Source: JBBSUX01 sp038234045
Lineage (GTDB): Bacteria > Pseudomonadota > Gammaproteobacteria > Burkholderiales > Burkholderiaceae_C
DNA length: 9,650 nt
Direction of reading: 5' to 3'
Assembly (NCBI GenBank): GCA_038234045.1
Contig: JBBSUX010000126.1
Coordinates: 1-9,650, forward strand
A program made the translations under genes and the position numbers. Below the pieces are notes generated by a model. The model was not told the DNA's origin and ran no database searches. It saw only the letters and a program-made list of their open reading frames with translations. Each line of letters begins with the position of its first letter. Within the stretch, counting starts at the first letter, position 1. This document shows, one piece after another, positions 1 to 5,992 of the stretch.

Positions 1-1231
1 GGTACGCGGGCACGTCCTCGTCCGCCGTCTGGAACGCCACGCGGTTGCGCTTCCACTGCTTGCGCACGTCGCGCAGGGCGTCTTCGGCGCCGCGCTTGTC
101 GTACTTGTTGAGCACGATGAGTTCGGCGAAGTCGAGCATGTCGATCTTCTCCAGCTGGCTGGCCGCGCCGTACTCGCTGGTCATCACGTACATGGGGAAA
201 TCGACCAGGTCGACGATCTCCGAATCGCTCTGGCCAATGCCGGCGGTCTCCACGATCACCAGGTCGTAGCCCAGCCCCTTGAGGAAACCAATGCAGTCCT
301 TGAGCACGCGGTTGGTGGCCGCGTGCTGCCGGCGCGTGGCCATCGAGCGCATGTACACGCGATGGCTGCGCAGCGAGTTCATGCGGATGCGGTCGCCAAG
401 CAAAGCACCACCAGTACGGCGACGTGTGGGATCGACCGAGATCACCGCGATGCGCATCTGCGGAAAGCTGGCGAGGAATCGGTTGAGCAGTTCGTCGGTG
501 ACCGAAGACTTGCCGGCGCCGCCGGTGCCGGTGATGCCGAGGACCGGTGTGGCGCGGGTGCGTGCCTTGGCGAAGCGCAAATCCGACGGCGCCGAGGCCC
601 ACTGCTTGCGCAGCTTCTCCAGCTCTGCTTCGGAATACACGCCGTCCTCGATCGCGCTCAGCACGCGGCCGATGGCGATCTCGTCGGTGATGTCGGGGGA
701 AGAAAGGGGGTCAGAGTCATTTTTCGACCCTTGTCCCGCCTGCCCGATACCAGAAGGGGAAAAATGACTCTGACCCCTTTTCTCCCCTGCACGCGCGACC
801 ACATCTTCGATCATCTGCACCAGGCCCATGTGCATTCCGTCGTTGGGGTGGTAGATGCGCTCTACGCCGTAATCCTGCAGCTCGCGGATTTCTTCCGGGG
901 TGATGGTGCCGCCGCCACCACCGAATACCTTGATGTGGCCTGCACCTCGCTCGCGCAACATGTCGACCATGTATTTGAAATATTCGACGTGCCCGCCCTG
1001 GTAGGACGACAGCGCGATGGCGTCGGCGTCTTCCTGCAGCGCCGCGCGCACCACGTCTTCGACGCTGCGGTTGTGGCCCAGGTGGATCACTTCGGCGCCC
1101 TGCGCCTGGATCAGGCGGCGCATGATGTTGATTGCCGCGTCGTGTCCGTCGAACAGGCTCGCCGCCGTGACGAAGCGCAGCGGAGTGGCGTCGATCTGCG
1201 CCGCGGGAATGTTGGAGGCCGGTGTGCTCAT
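1..1231 (-). CDS. icmF: Fused isobutyryl-CoA mutase IcmF, N-terminal part (runs off left edge)
   Basis: Adenosylcobalamin-dependent mutase that interconverts isobutyryl-CoA and n-butyryl-CoA (some family members also act on isovaleryl-CoA), fused to its own G-protein chaperone; cytoplasmic. The 410 visible residues hold the N-terminal B12-binding domain (about 17-147) with the IcmF-type DGHDAAIN motif (H30 is the expected lower axial cobalt ligand) and a glycine run FGGGGG near 103-108. A MeaB-like GTPase domain follows, with P-loop GTGGAGKS (235-242), ETAGIGQSD (328-336) and NKYD (375-378). The catalytic TIM-barrel part lies beyond the left edge; the family is about 1,090 residues. ATG at 1229-1231 is the only reasonable start, though the Shine-Dalgarno is poor and a five-codon ATG ORF (1245 to 1230) overlaps it as ATGA. 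Residues about 150-177 are encoded by a palindromic insertion. The gene starts 80 bp after the sulfotransferase stop on the same strand, so co-transcription is possible. Identity is secure from the domain order. Confidence 0.94.
   Translation of the reverse strand, partial: MSTPASNIPAAQIDATPLRFVTAASLFDGHDAAINIMRRLIQAQGAEVIHLGHNRSVEDVVRAALQEDADAIALSSYQGGHVEYFKYMVDMLRERGAGHIKVFGGGGGTITPEEIRELQDYGVERIYHPNDGMHMGLVQMIEDVVARAGEKRGQSHFSPSGIGQAGQGSKNDSDPLSSPDITDEIAIGRVLSAIEDGVYSEAELEKLRKQWASAPSDLRFAKARTRATPVLGITGTGGAGKSSVTDELLNRFLASFPQMRIAVISVDPTRRRTGGALLGDRIRMNSLRSHRVYMRSMATRRQHAATNRVLKDCIGFLKGLGYDLVIVETAGIGQSDSEIVDLVDFPMYVMTSEYGAASQLEKIDMLDFAELIVLNKYDKRGAEDALRDVRKQWKRNRVAFQTADEDVPAY
701..783. repeat. 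REP/MITE-like inverted repeat inserted in frame within icmF
   Basis: Positions 707-725 and 759-777 form a perfect 19-bp inverted repeat, GGGGTCAGAGTCATTTTTC and its complement. Beyond one mismatch the pairing continues outward to 701 and 783, and the spacer is 33 bp. From memory, GGGGTCAGAGTC-type palindromes are common dispersed repeats in gammaproteobacteria and sit near REP-associated tyrosine transposases; this is recollection, not a search. On the icmF strand the element reads through without a stop and adds about 28 polar residues between the B12-binding domain and the GTPase domain. No transposase gene is present in the window, so this copy would be non-autonomous. Confidence 0.8.
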
Positions 1232-1277
1232 GAAGCGCTCGACATGCTGGCTGGAAGCCAACGATTGTAGCGTGGAG

Positions 1278-1303
1278 CCGCGTTACGCCTGCGGTAAGCG
1301 CGG
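1278..1303 (-). terminator. Weak hairpin between sulfotransferase gene and icmF
   Basis: Between the sulfotransferase stop and the icmF start, CCGCGTTAC and GTAAGCGCGG can pair with one bulge around a short loop. There is no T tract on either side, so it is at best a weak or Rho-assisted terminator or attenuator. It could also be chance in GC-rich DNA. Confidence 0.25.
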
Positions 1304-1311
1304 CGCCAGAT

Positions 1312-2880
1312 TCAGCGGGTGGCGGAGCCCAAGGCATCGAGCAGCGGCTGCAGCTGCGCTTCGTAGCGGCGCCACTGGCCGACGAATCGGGCGTGGATCG
1401 GCTCGCGCATCTGTACGCTGCTGGCCGTGGCCACGGCGCCGCCTCGGGATTCGATAGACACCACCGATGGATCCCACTGCAGCCCGCAATGCTCAAGCAC
1501 TTCCTCCGCCACCGCGGCGGGTTCTGCAACCAGCCGGTCGTACTGCACATCGAGGATCCGGCCCGGAAACTGGCGGTGCCAGTGCGCCATGAGCCCTTGA
1601 TAGCGCAGGAAATGCCGTGCCATTTCACCCTGGTCGTAGCTGTGCGGGTAGGCGTCGGCGAACAACTCCTTGAGGTTGGAAAAACACGTGTCCATCGGCT
1701 CGCGCACCATGTGCAGGATGCGCGCCTGCGGCAGCGCCCTTGCGATGTGACCCACGTGAATGAAATTGGCGGGCAGCTTGTCGGTGTAGAAGTCACGGCC
1801 CTGCGCATACCACTGCGTATGGGAGAGATAGCGCCGCCCCACTTCACCCATGTCTGCATCGCGCGCGCGCCGAGCGAGTTCCAGGTCCAGGTGCGGGCCG
1901 CCCGCCTGCTCGCACGCCCAGCGCAGCTGGAAGTTGAAGTCGCGCAGCTCGCCGGCATCGGTGACCTGCCTGTGGGATCCAAGGATGCGTTCGAGCAGCG
2001 TGGTTCCCGAGCGCGGCATGCCGACGATGAAGATCGGGACCGGGCCCTTGCGCTCGCCCGAACCTTCTTCAACCGGAGCACTGCCCCACGGCTGCATGAG
2101 GAACTCGAAGAGGCTCTTCTCGGCTTCTTCATCGAAAGCAACTTCGGCCCGGCGCATGCGCATGCCCGCCTGCAGCGCCTGCCACGCGGCCTGCGTGTCA
2201 CCCAGGTCATCGAGCTCTTTGAACAGCGAATAGTGCAGCAGCGGCGATCCTCTCCCGCCAGTCGTACGGCCTATCGCCGCTTGCAGTGCGGCAACGTGGT
2301 TGTCGTCGGCTGACTGCCGGCGCAGCTTCGAGCGGATCCGGTGAGCGGGAGCGCAGTCGGCGTCCAGGCGCAGGCAGCTGTCGAGCTCTTTGGCGGCGGC
2401 AGCTAGGTCACCGCTGTACATGTTGCACAGCCCGATCTGGTAGCGCAGGTCTGCGCTGTCACCGCCCAGCTCCCGGGCCCGCTGCAGAAGCCCAAGTGCC
2501 TGTTCGGGGAACGACTGGTCGCTGAGCAGTTGGCCCAGGCCGGCAAGAACCGCCGGATCGCGGCAATCGGCTATTCCGCCCGAACGCGAGCAGTCCAGCG
2601 CAACCTGCACTTCACCCAGATCGATCAGCTGCCGGCACAGCGCCTCCAAGAGCGCCGCATCCCGTTCGGTGGCATGCCCCTGGCTGGCGCGCAATACCAG
2701 TTCGACCGCATCGCGAAGCCGCCCAGCATCCAGCGCCAGCGTGGACAGCCGCAGGCACGCGGGCAGCTGCCAGTCGGGATCGTCCAGCAGTGCCGAATAG
2801 GCAGCGCCCGCCGCTTCCAGGTTCCGCGTTTGCAGCAGGTGCTCGGCGTGTTGCCAGACCTGCAAACTGGCTGGAGGCAT
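1312..2880 (-). CDS. TPR-sulfotransferase fusion protein
   Basis: Predicted PAPS-dependent sulfotransferase of 522 residues with an N-terminal tetratricopeptide-like region. About 1-265 is helical and alanine/leucine-rich with degenerate TPR repeats (clearest around 110-175, where QALGLLQRARELG and DLAAAAKELDSCLRLD recur at TPR spacing). The C-terminal half (about 280-515) is a sulfotransferase domain. Its 5'-phosphosulfate loop is GMPRSGTTLLERIL (287-300), where GMPRSGTT is the family signature, and the 3'-phosphate motif is HMVREPMDTCFSNL (390-403). There is no signal peptide or membrane segment. The acceptor is unknown: proteins of this build are common in proteobacteria and may sulfate a protein, lipid or glycan. 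The TPR part suggests a protein partner or substrate. ATG at 2880 is used; no clear Shine-Dalgarno precedes it. It reads toward icmF and is divergent from leucine dehydrogenase. No sulfate-activation genes are nearby, so a link to acyl-CoA metabolism is not evident. Confidence 0.88.
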   Translation of the reverse strand: MPPASLQVWQHAEHLLQTRNLEAAGAAYSALLDDPDWQLPACLRLSTLALDAGRLRDAVELVLRASQGHATERDAALLEALCRQLIDLGEVQVALDCSRSGGIADCRDPAVLAGLGQLLSDQSFPEQALGLLQRARELGGDSADLRYQIGLCNMYSGDLAAAAKELDSCLRLDADCAPAHRIRSKLRRQSADDNHVAALQAAIGRTTGGRGSPLLHYSLFKELDDLGDTQAAWQALQAGMRMRRAEVAFDEEAEKSLFEFLMQPWGSAPVEEGSGERKGPVPIFIVGMPRSGTTLLERILGSHRQVTDAGELRDFNFQLRWACEQAGGPHLDLELARRARDADMGEVGRRYLSHTQWYAQGRDFYTDKLPANFIHVGHIARALPQARILHMVREPMDTCFSNLKELFADAYPHSYDQGEMARHFLRYQGLMAHWHRQFPGRILDVQYDRLVAEPAAVAEEVLEHCGLQWDPSVVSIESRGGAVATASSVQMREPIHARFVGQWRRYEAQLQPLLDALGSATR

Positions 2881-3229
2881 GCGGTTGGAATCCGTCGGGT
2901 GGCATTGGATTGTAATGGCCTACCCCTGCTGCGAGCGGCAGACCATACCCTTGGGTATCGCGTCGGCGGGCACCCGTGAAGTCCTTCCTGAACAGGCGCG
3001 CTTGCTCGAGCGCAATCAATCCGCGAGCGGATCAGGGACTGAAATGCTGGGCCTTGCCGCTGCTACGGAGTGACCGCTGCACGACTCCTCCACCTCGATT
3101 GGAATAGAATTGGGCCACGCGACGAACCTGCCCTGCATCGGCAACGTCGCTTTTTTGTTTCCCTGCAACCGTCACTGGCCGCGCTGCGTAAACGCGGCAT
3201 GCGCCTGGCGGCGCTATCCGGAGTTTTCC
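2881..3229. other. Divergent intergenic region between sulfotransferase and leucine dehydrogenase
   Basis: These 349 bp hold no convincing gene; the ORFs here lack ribosome binding sites and protein-like composition. The region must contain the start signals for both divergent genes. Visible elements are a perfect 14-bp palindrome at 3019-3032, a TAGAAT at 3105-3110 that could be a -10 box for the plus strand but has no good -35, a T6 run at 3151-3156, and a GCCGCG/CGCGGC hairpin at 3178-3198 in the leader of leucine dehydrogenase. A Shine-Dalgarno GGAG lies at 3220-3223. Confidence 0.6.
3019..3032. promoter_or_regulatory. Short palindrome, possible operator
   Basis: ATCCGC-GA-GCGGAT is a perfect 6+2+6 inverted repeat in the divergent intergenic region, about 75 bp upstream of the TAGAAT -10 candidate for leucine dehydrogenase. 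Placement would suit a regulator of branched-chain amino acid catabolism, but a palindrome of this length can occur by chance in GC-rich DNA and I recognise no known operator consensus. Confidence 0.25.
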
Positions 3230-4330
3230 ATGATCTTTGAAACCCTCCACAGCTCAGGCCACGAACAGGTCGTGTTCTGCAACAACTCCGACGCGGGGCT
3301 GAAGGCGATCATTGCGATCCACAGCACCGTGCTGGGACCGGCGCTGGGAGGCGTTCGAATGCGGCCCTACACCAGGGATGAGGACGCCCTCACCGACGCG
3401 CTTCGCCTGAGCCGCACCATGACCTACAAGAACGCCCTGGCCGGCCTCAACGTCGGCGGCGGCAAGGCCGTGTTGATCGGCGACACCAGCAAGGACAAGA
3501 CCGAGGCGATGTTCCGCGCGTTCGGCCGTTACGTGGATTCGCTTGGCGGGCGTTACATCACCGCCGAGGACGTGGGCACGGATGTATCGGACATGGAGCA
3601 GGTGTACCGCGAAACCGAATACGTGGTGGGCGTACACCAGGTGCACGGTGGCTCGGGAGACCCGGCGCCGTTCACCGCCTACGGCGCGCTGCAGGGCCTG
3701 ATGGCCACCCTCAACCGCAAATTCGGCAACGAGGAAGTCGGCAAGTACAGCTACGCCGTGCAGGGGCTGGGCCACATCGGCATGGAATTCGTGAAGCTGC
3801 TCAAGGAGCGAGGTGCCAAGCTGTATGTGGCAGACCTCAACCAGAATCTGGTGCAGCGCGCGGTCGAGGAATACGGCGCCGAAGCGGTGAAATGCGAGGA
3901 GATCTACGACACGCCCGTCGATGTGTTTGCCCCCTGCGCGCTGGAGGGCGCGATCAACGGCGACACGCTGCCGCGACTCAAGGCCAAGGTCATCTGCGGA
4001 ACCGCCAACAACCAGATGTCGCACGCCACCGGGCTGGAAGCAGCCAAGCGCGGCATCCTCTACGCGCCCGACTACGTGGTCAATGCCGGCGGCGTGATGA
4101 ACGTGTCGCTGGAAATCGACGGCTACAACCGCGAGCGCGCCATGCGCCTGATGCGCACCATCTACCACACGCTGGGCAAGGTATTCGACCGGGCCGAGAA
4201 TGAAGACATTGCGCCGCAATTCGCCGCAGACCGGATGGCCGAGGAGCGGATCAGCTCGATCGGCAAGCTGAAGCTGCCACTGGGGCGCACCGCACCACGC
4301 TTCATGGGCCACCTGCGCGGCGAACACTGA
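3230..4330 (+). CDS. ldh: Leucine dehydrogenase (Glu/Leu/Phe/Val dehydrogenase family)
   Basis: NAD-dependent oxidative deamination of L-leucine (also valine and isoleucine) to the 2-oxo acid and ammonium, the entry step to branched-chain catabolism and to branched acyl-CoA primers; cytoplasmic. The 366-residue protein matches the family length. The substrate domain has the glycine-rich GLNVGGGKAVLIGD segment. K67 and K79 correspond to the two conserved lysines and D114 in TAEDVGTD to the catalytic aspartate. The Rossmann domain starts with VQGLGHIG (177-184), and the TANNQM segment (259-263) carries the conserved asparagines. The start is ATG 3230, with GGAG six bases upstream; the open frame extends upstream to 3110, but that part lacks family similarity. 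liuA follows after 39 bp with a good ribosome binding site, so the two probably form an operon. Phenylalanine or valine dehydrogenase activity cannot be excluded from sequence alone, but the leucine-pathway neighbour supports leucine dehydrogenase. Confidence 0.94.
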   Translation: MIFETLHSSGHEQVVFCNNSDAGLKAIIAIHSTVLGPALGGVRMRPYTRDEDALTDALRLSRTMTYKNALAGLNVGGGKAVLIGDTSKDKTEAMFRAFGRYVDSLGGRYITAEDVGTDVSDMEQVYRETEYVVGVHQVHGGSGDPAPFTAYGALQGLMATLNRKFGNEEVGKYSYAVQGLGHIGMEFVKLLKERGAKLYVADLNQNLVQRAVEEYGAEAVKCEEIYDTPVDVFAPCALEGAINGDTLPRLKAKVICGTANNQMSHATGLEAAKRGILYAPDYVVNAGGVMNVSLEIDGYNRERAMRLMRTIYHTLGKVFDRAENEDIAPQFAADRMAEERISSIGKLKLPLGRTAPRFMGHLRGEH

Positions 4331-4369
4331 CGTTTACGCGTCCACCAAGGATCTGGAAGAGAGGACCGA

Positions 4370-5542
4370 ATGCAAGACGATTCACTGGGGGGATTCCCGC
4401 TGGGGGAAGAAATCGACGCGCTGCGCGAGGCGGTAAGCCGCTTTGCCGATTCCGAGATAGCGCCGCGCGCCGAACAGATCGACCGGGACAATGAATTTCC
4501 GCAGGAGTTGTGGCCCAAACTGGGCGAGATGGGACTGCTGGGCATCACCGTGCCCGGCGAGTACGGCGGCAGCGACATGGGCTACCTGGCGCACCTGGTG
4601 GCCATGGAGGAGATCTCGCGCGCGTCCGGCTCGGTCGGGCTGAGCTATGTCGCCCACTCCAACCTCTGCGTCTCCAACCTGTATGTCAACGGGACCGAAG
4701 CGCAGCGCATGCAGTACCTGCCGAAGCTGTGCAGCGGCGAATGGAAGGGTGCGCTGGCAATGAGCGAGCCCGGTGCGGGTTCGGACGTGGTTGGCTCGAT
4801 GACCTGCCGCGCTGAGCTTCGCGACGGCGCGTGGGTGGCAAACGGCAACAAGATGTGGATCACCAACGGCCCCGAGGCCGACGTGCTGGTGGTGTACATG
4901 CGCACCGCCGGCAAGGAAGCGGGCAGCAAATGCATGACCGCCTTCATTGTCGAAAAAGGCATGAAGGGCTTCAGCACGGCGCAGAAGCTGGACAAGCTGG
5001 GAATGCGCGGCTCCAACACCTGCGAACTGGTGTTTCAGGACTGTGAGATTCCCGCGGCGAACGTGCTGGGTGAAGTGAACCAGGGCGTTCGCGTGCTGAT
5101 GAACGGCCTCAACACCGAGCGCCTGGTCATCTCCGGCGGACCGATTGGGCTGATGCAGGCTTCGCTGGACATCACCTTGCCCTATGTGCGCGAACGCAAG
5201 CAGTTCGATGCGGCCATTGGGACCTTCGGGCTGATGCAGGGAAAGCTGGCGGACATGTACACGGCGCTGCAGTCCAGCCGCGCGTTCTCCTACCAGGTGG
5301 CCCGCGACTATGACGCGGGACACGCCTCGCGCGCCGCCGCTGCGGCATGCCTGCTGCACTCCTCCGAGGCCTGCGTGCAGGTGGCGCTGGAGGCGATCCA
5401 GGCGTTGGGCGGCAACGGTTACATCAACGAGTACCCGACCGGACGCCTGCTCCGCGACGCCAAGCTCTACGCCATCGGCGCCGGCACCAACGAAATCCGC
5501 CGCATGCTCATAGGCCGGGAGTTGTTCGAAGGGCGAGGTTGA
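4370..5542 (+). CDS. liuA: Isovaleryl-CoA dehydrogenase
   Basis: FAD-dependent acyl-CoA dehydrogenase that oxidises isovaleryl-CoA to 3-methylcrotonyl-CoA, passing electrons to ETF; third step of leucine degradation. The 390-residue protein has the acyl-CoA dehydrogenase signature LAMSEPGAGSDV (129-140), the second signature QALGGNGYINEYP (344-356) and the C-terminal YAIGAGTNEIRR. The catalytic base is predicted to be E250 in GLNTERLVISGGPIG. That position is typical of isovaleryl-CoA dehydrogenase, whereas most other short/medium-chain enzymes carry the glutamate near the C-terminal signature, where this protein has a glycine (YAIG). This separates it well from butyryl- or glutaryl-type enzymes. 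ATG 4370 is preceded by the purine-rich GGAAGAGAGGA. The stop codon TGA (5540-5542) already lies in the first hairpin of the tandem repeat array that follows. Likely co-transcribed with leucine dehydrogenase; the other liu genes, apart from liuB, are not in the window. Confidence 0.95.
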   Translation: MQDDSLGGFPLGEEIDALREAVSRFADSEIAPRAEQIDRDNEFPQELWPKLGEMGLLGITVPGEYGGSDMGYLAHLVAMEEISRASGSVGLSYVAHSNLCVSNLYVNGTEAQRMQYLPKLCSGEWKGALAMSEPGAGSDVVGSMTCRAELRDGAWVANGNKMWITNGPEADVLVVYMRTAGKEAGSKCMTAFIVEKGMKGFSTAQKLDKLGMRGSNTCELVFQDCEIPAANVLGEVNQGVRVLMNGLNTERLVISGGPIGLMQASLDITLPYVRERKQFDAAIGTFGLMQGKLADMYTALQSSRAFSYQVARDYDAGHASRAAAAACLLHSSEACVQVALEAIQALGGNGYINEYPTGRLLRDAKLYAIGAGTNEIRRMLIGRELFEGRG

Positions 5543-5597
5543 CCTGCTTGCGCGGCATGCCGCGCAGGTCAGCCGAGCGACCGCCGCGCTGCGGCGG
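5541..5597 (+). terminator. Hairpin pair directly at the liuA 3' end (possible terminator or mRNA 3' stabiliser)
   Basis: The first repeat unit gives two strong stems immediately after liuA: 5541-5570 (7-bp outer stem, a TTGC bulge, 6-bp inner stem) and 5581-5597 (7 bp, GCT loop). Neither is followed by a T tract, so intrinsic termination is unlikely, but such stems commonly stall 3' exonucleases and protect upstream mRNA. The role is inferred from position only. Confidence 0.35.
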
Positions 5598-5875
5598 GCC
5601 GGAACGAGGATAAGCCGCTTGCGTGGCACTGCCACGCGGCTTGTCCGAGCGAACGGCGTGCTGCGCCGGGCCGGACGAGGCTGACCCGTTTGCGCGGCAT
5701 GCCGCGCAGACCATCCGAGCGACCGCCGCGCTGCGGCGGGCCGGAACGAGGTTAGCCACTTGCGTGGCACTGCCACGCGGCTTGTCCGAGCGCCAGTCTG
5801 GCTTCGCCCGGCCGCACCGAGGCTGGTCGTTTAGCGCCGCATGCCCCGCGGACTTCCCGAGCCACGGGCGCGCCG
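5541..5875. repeat. Tandem array of 70-71-bp units, each with two hairpins
   Basis: Four full units and one decayed partial unit follow each other, with the common TTGCG at 5548, 5619, 5690 and 5760 and its decayed form TTAGCG at 5831, giving periods of 71, 71, 70 and 71. Units 1 and 3 resemble each other, as do 2 and 4, so the higher-order period is about 141 bp. Each unit carries a first hairpin around GCGCGGCATGCCGCGC (units 1, 3) or GCGTGGCA-C-TGCCACGC (units 2, 4). A CCGAGCG link follows, then a second hairpin, CCGCCGC-GCT-GCGGCGG in units 1 and 3 and a variant in unit 2, and then GGCCGG(A)ACGAGG. The outer stem is GACCTGC/GCAGGTC in unit 1 and AAGCCGC/GCGGCTT in unit 2, so paired bases change together. 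The array starts on the liuA stop codon and degrades toward 5875. It is not CRISPR: there are no unique spacers. Confidence 0.92.
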
Positions 5876-5938
5876 AACTTTGTCACGGGACGATCGTGTA
5901 AAACCGCTGGCACGGCGCCCAACTGGCTGAACATCCAA

Positions 5939-5967
5939 TTGCCCCAGTTCCCACGGGACACGATAAT
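5939..5967 (+). promoter_or_regulatory. Candidate sigma-70 promoter of the thiolase gene
   Basis: TTGCCC (5939-5944) and GATAAT (5962-5967) are separated by exactly 17 bp, matching 4/6 and 5/6 of the sigma-70 consensus. Transcription would start near 5974, leaving a leader of about 18 bases containing the GAGGAAG Shine-Dalgarno (5982-5988) before ATG 5993. It separates the thiolase transcript from the repeat array upstream. Confidence 0.55.
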
Positions 5968-5992
5968 TACCGAAATCCCACGAGGAAGCCTC

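Noticed and set aside
701..783. Insertion that inactivates icmF
   Set aside because: The icmF frame continues through the element without stop, and the GTPase motifs downstream are intact in the same frame, so it is not called a pseudogene.
717..2210. Long minus-strand open frame of 497 codons across icmF and the sulfotransferase gene
   Set aside because: It is a frame-shifted shadow of both genes, Arg/Ala/Ser-rich without domains, and it crosses the real gene boundary.
3110..3229. N-terminal extension of leucine dehydrogenase by 40 codons
   Set aside because: The ATG at 3230 has GGAG at proper spacing and gives the family N-terminus and length; the upstream part looks like leader sequence.
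3254..4327. Antisense open frame opposite leucine dehydrogenase; similar ones at 6374-7078 and 7860-8921
   Set aside because: All mirror strongly supported enzymes and show no recognisable protein features or ribosome binding sites.
4382..5776. Antisense open frame of 464 codons opposite liuA and the repeat array
   Set aside because: A by-product of high GC; His/Arg/Ala-rich without family motifs, while the plus strand encodes a complete acyl-CoA dehydrogenase.
5541..5875. CRISPR array
   Set aside because: Units are contiguous and similar over their full length with no unique spacers, and no cas genes are present.
5623..5901. Open frame of 92 codons through the tandem repeats, with repeating peptide segments
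   Set aside because: The peptide repeats only reflect the DNA repeats; no Shine-Dalgarno, and unit lengths of 71 and 70 shift frame between units, so no periodic protein is maintained.
5939..5992. TTG start adding 18 codons to the thiolase
   Set aside because: The added residues do not fit thiolase N-termini, the TTG overlaps the best -35 box, and ATG 5993 has a strong Shine-Dalgarno.
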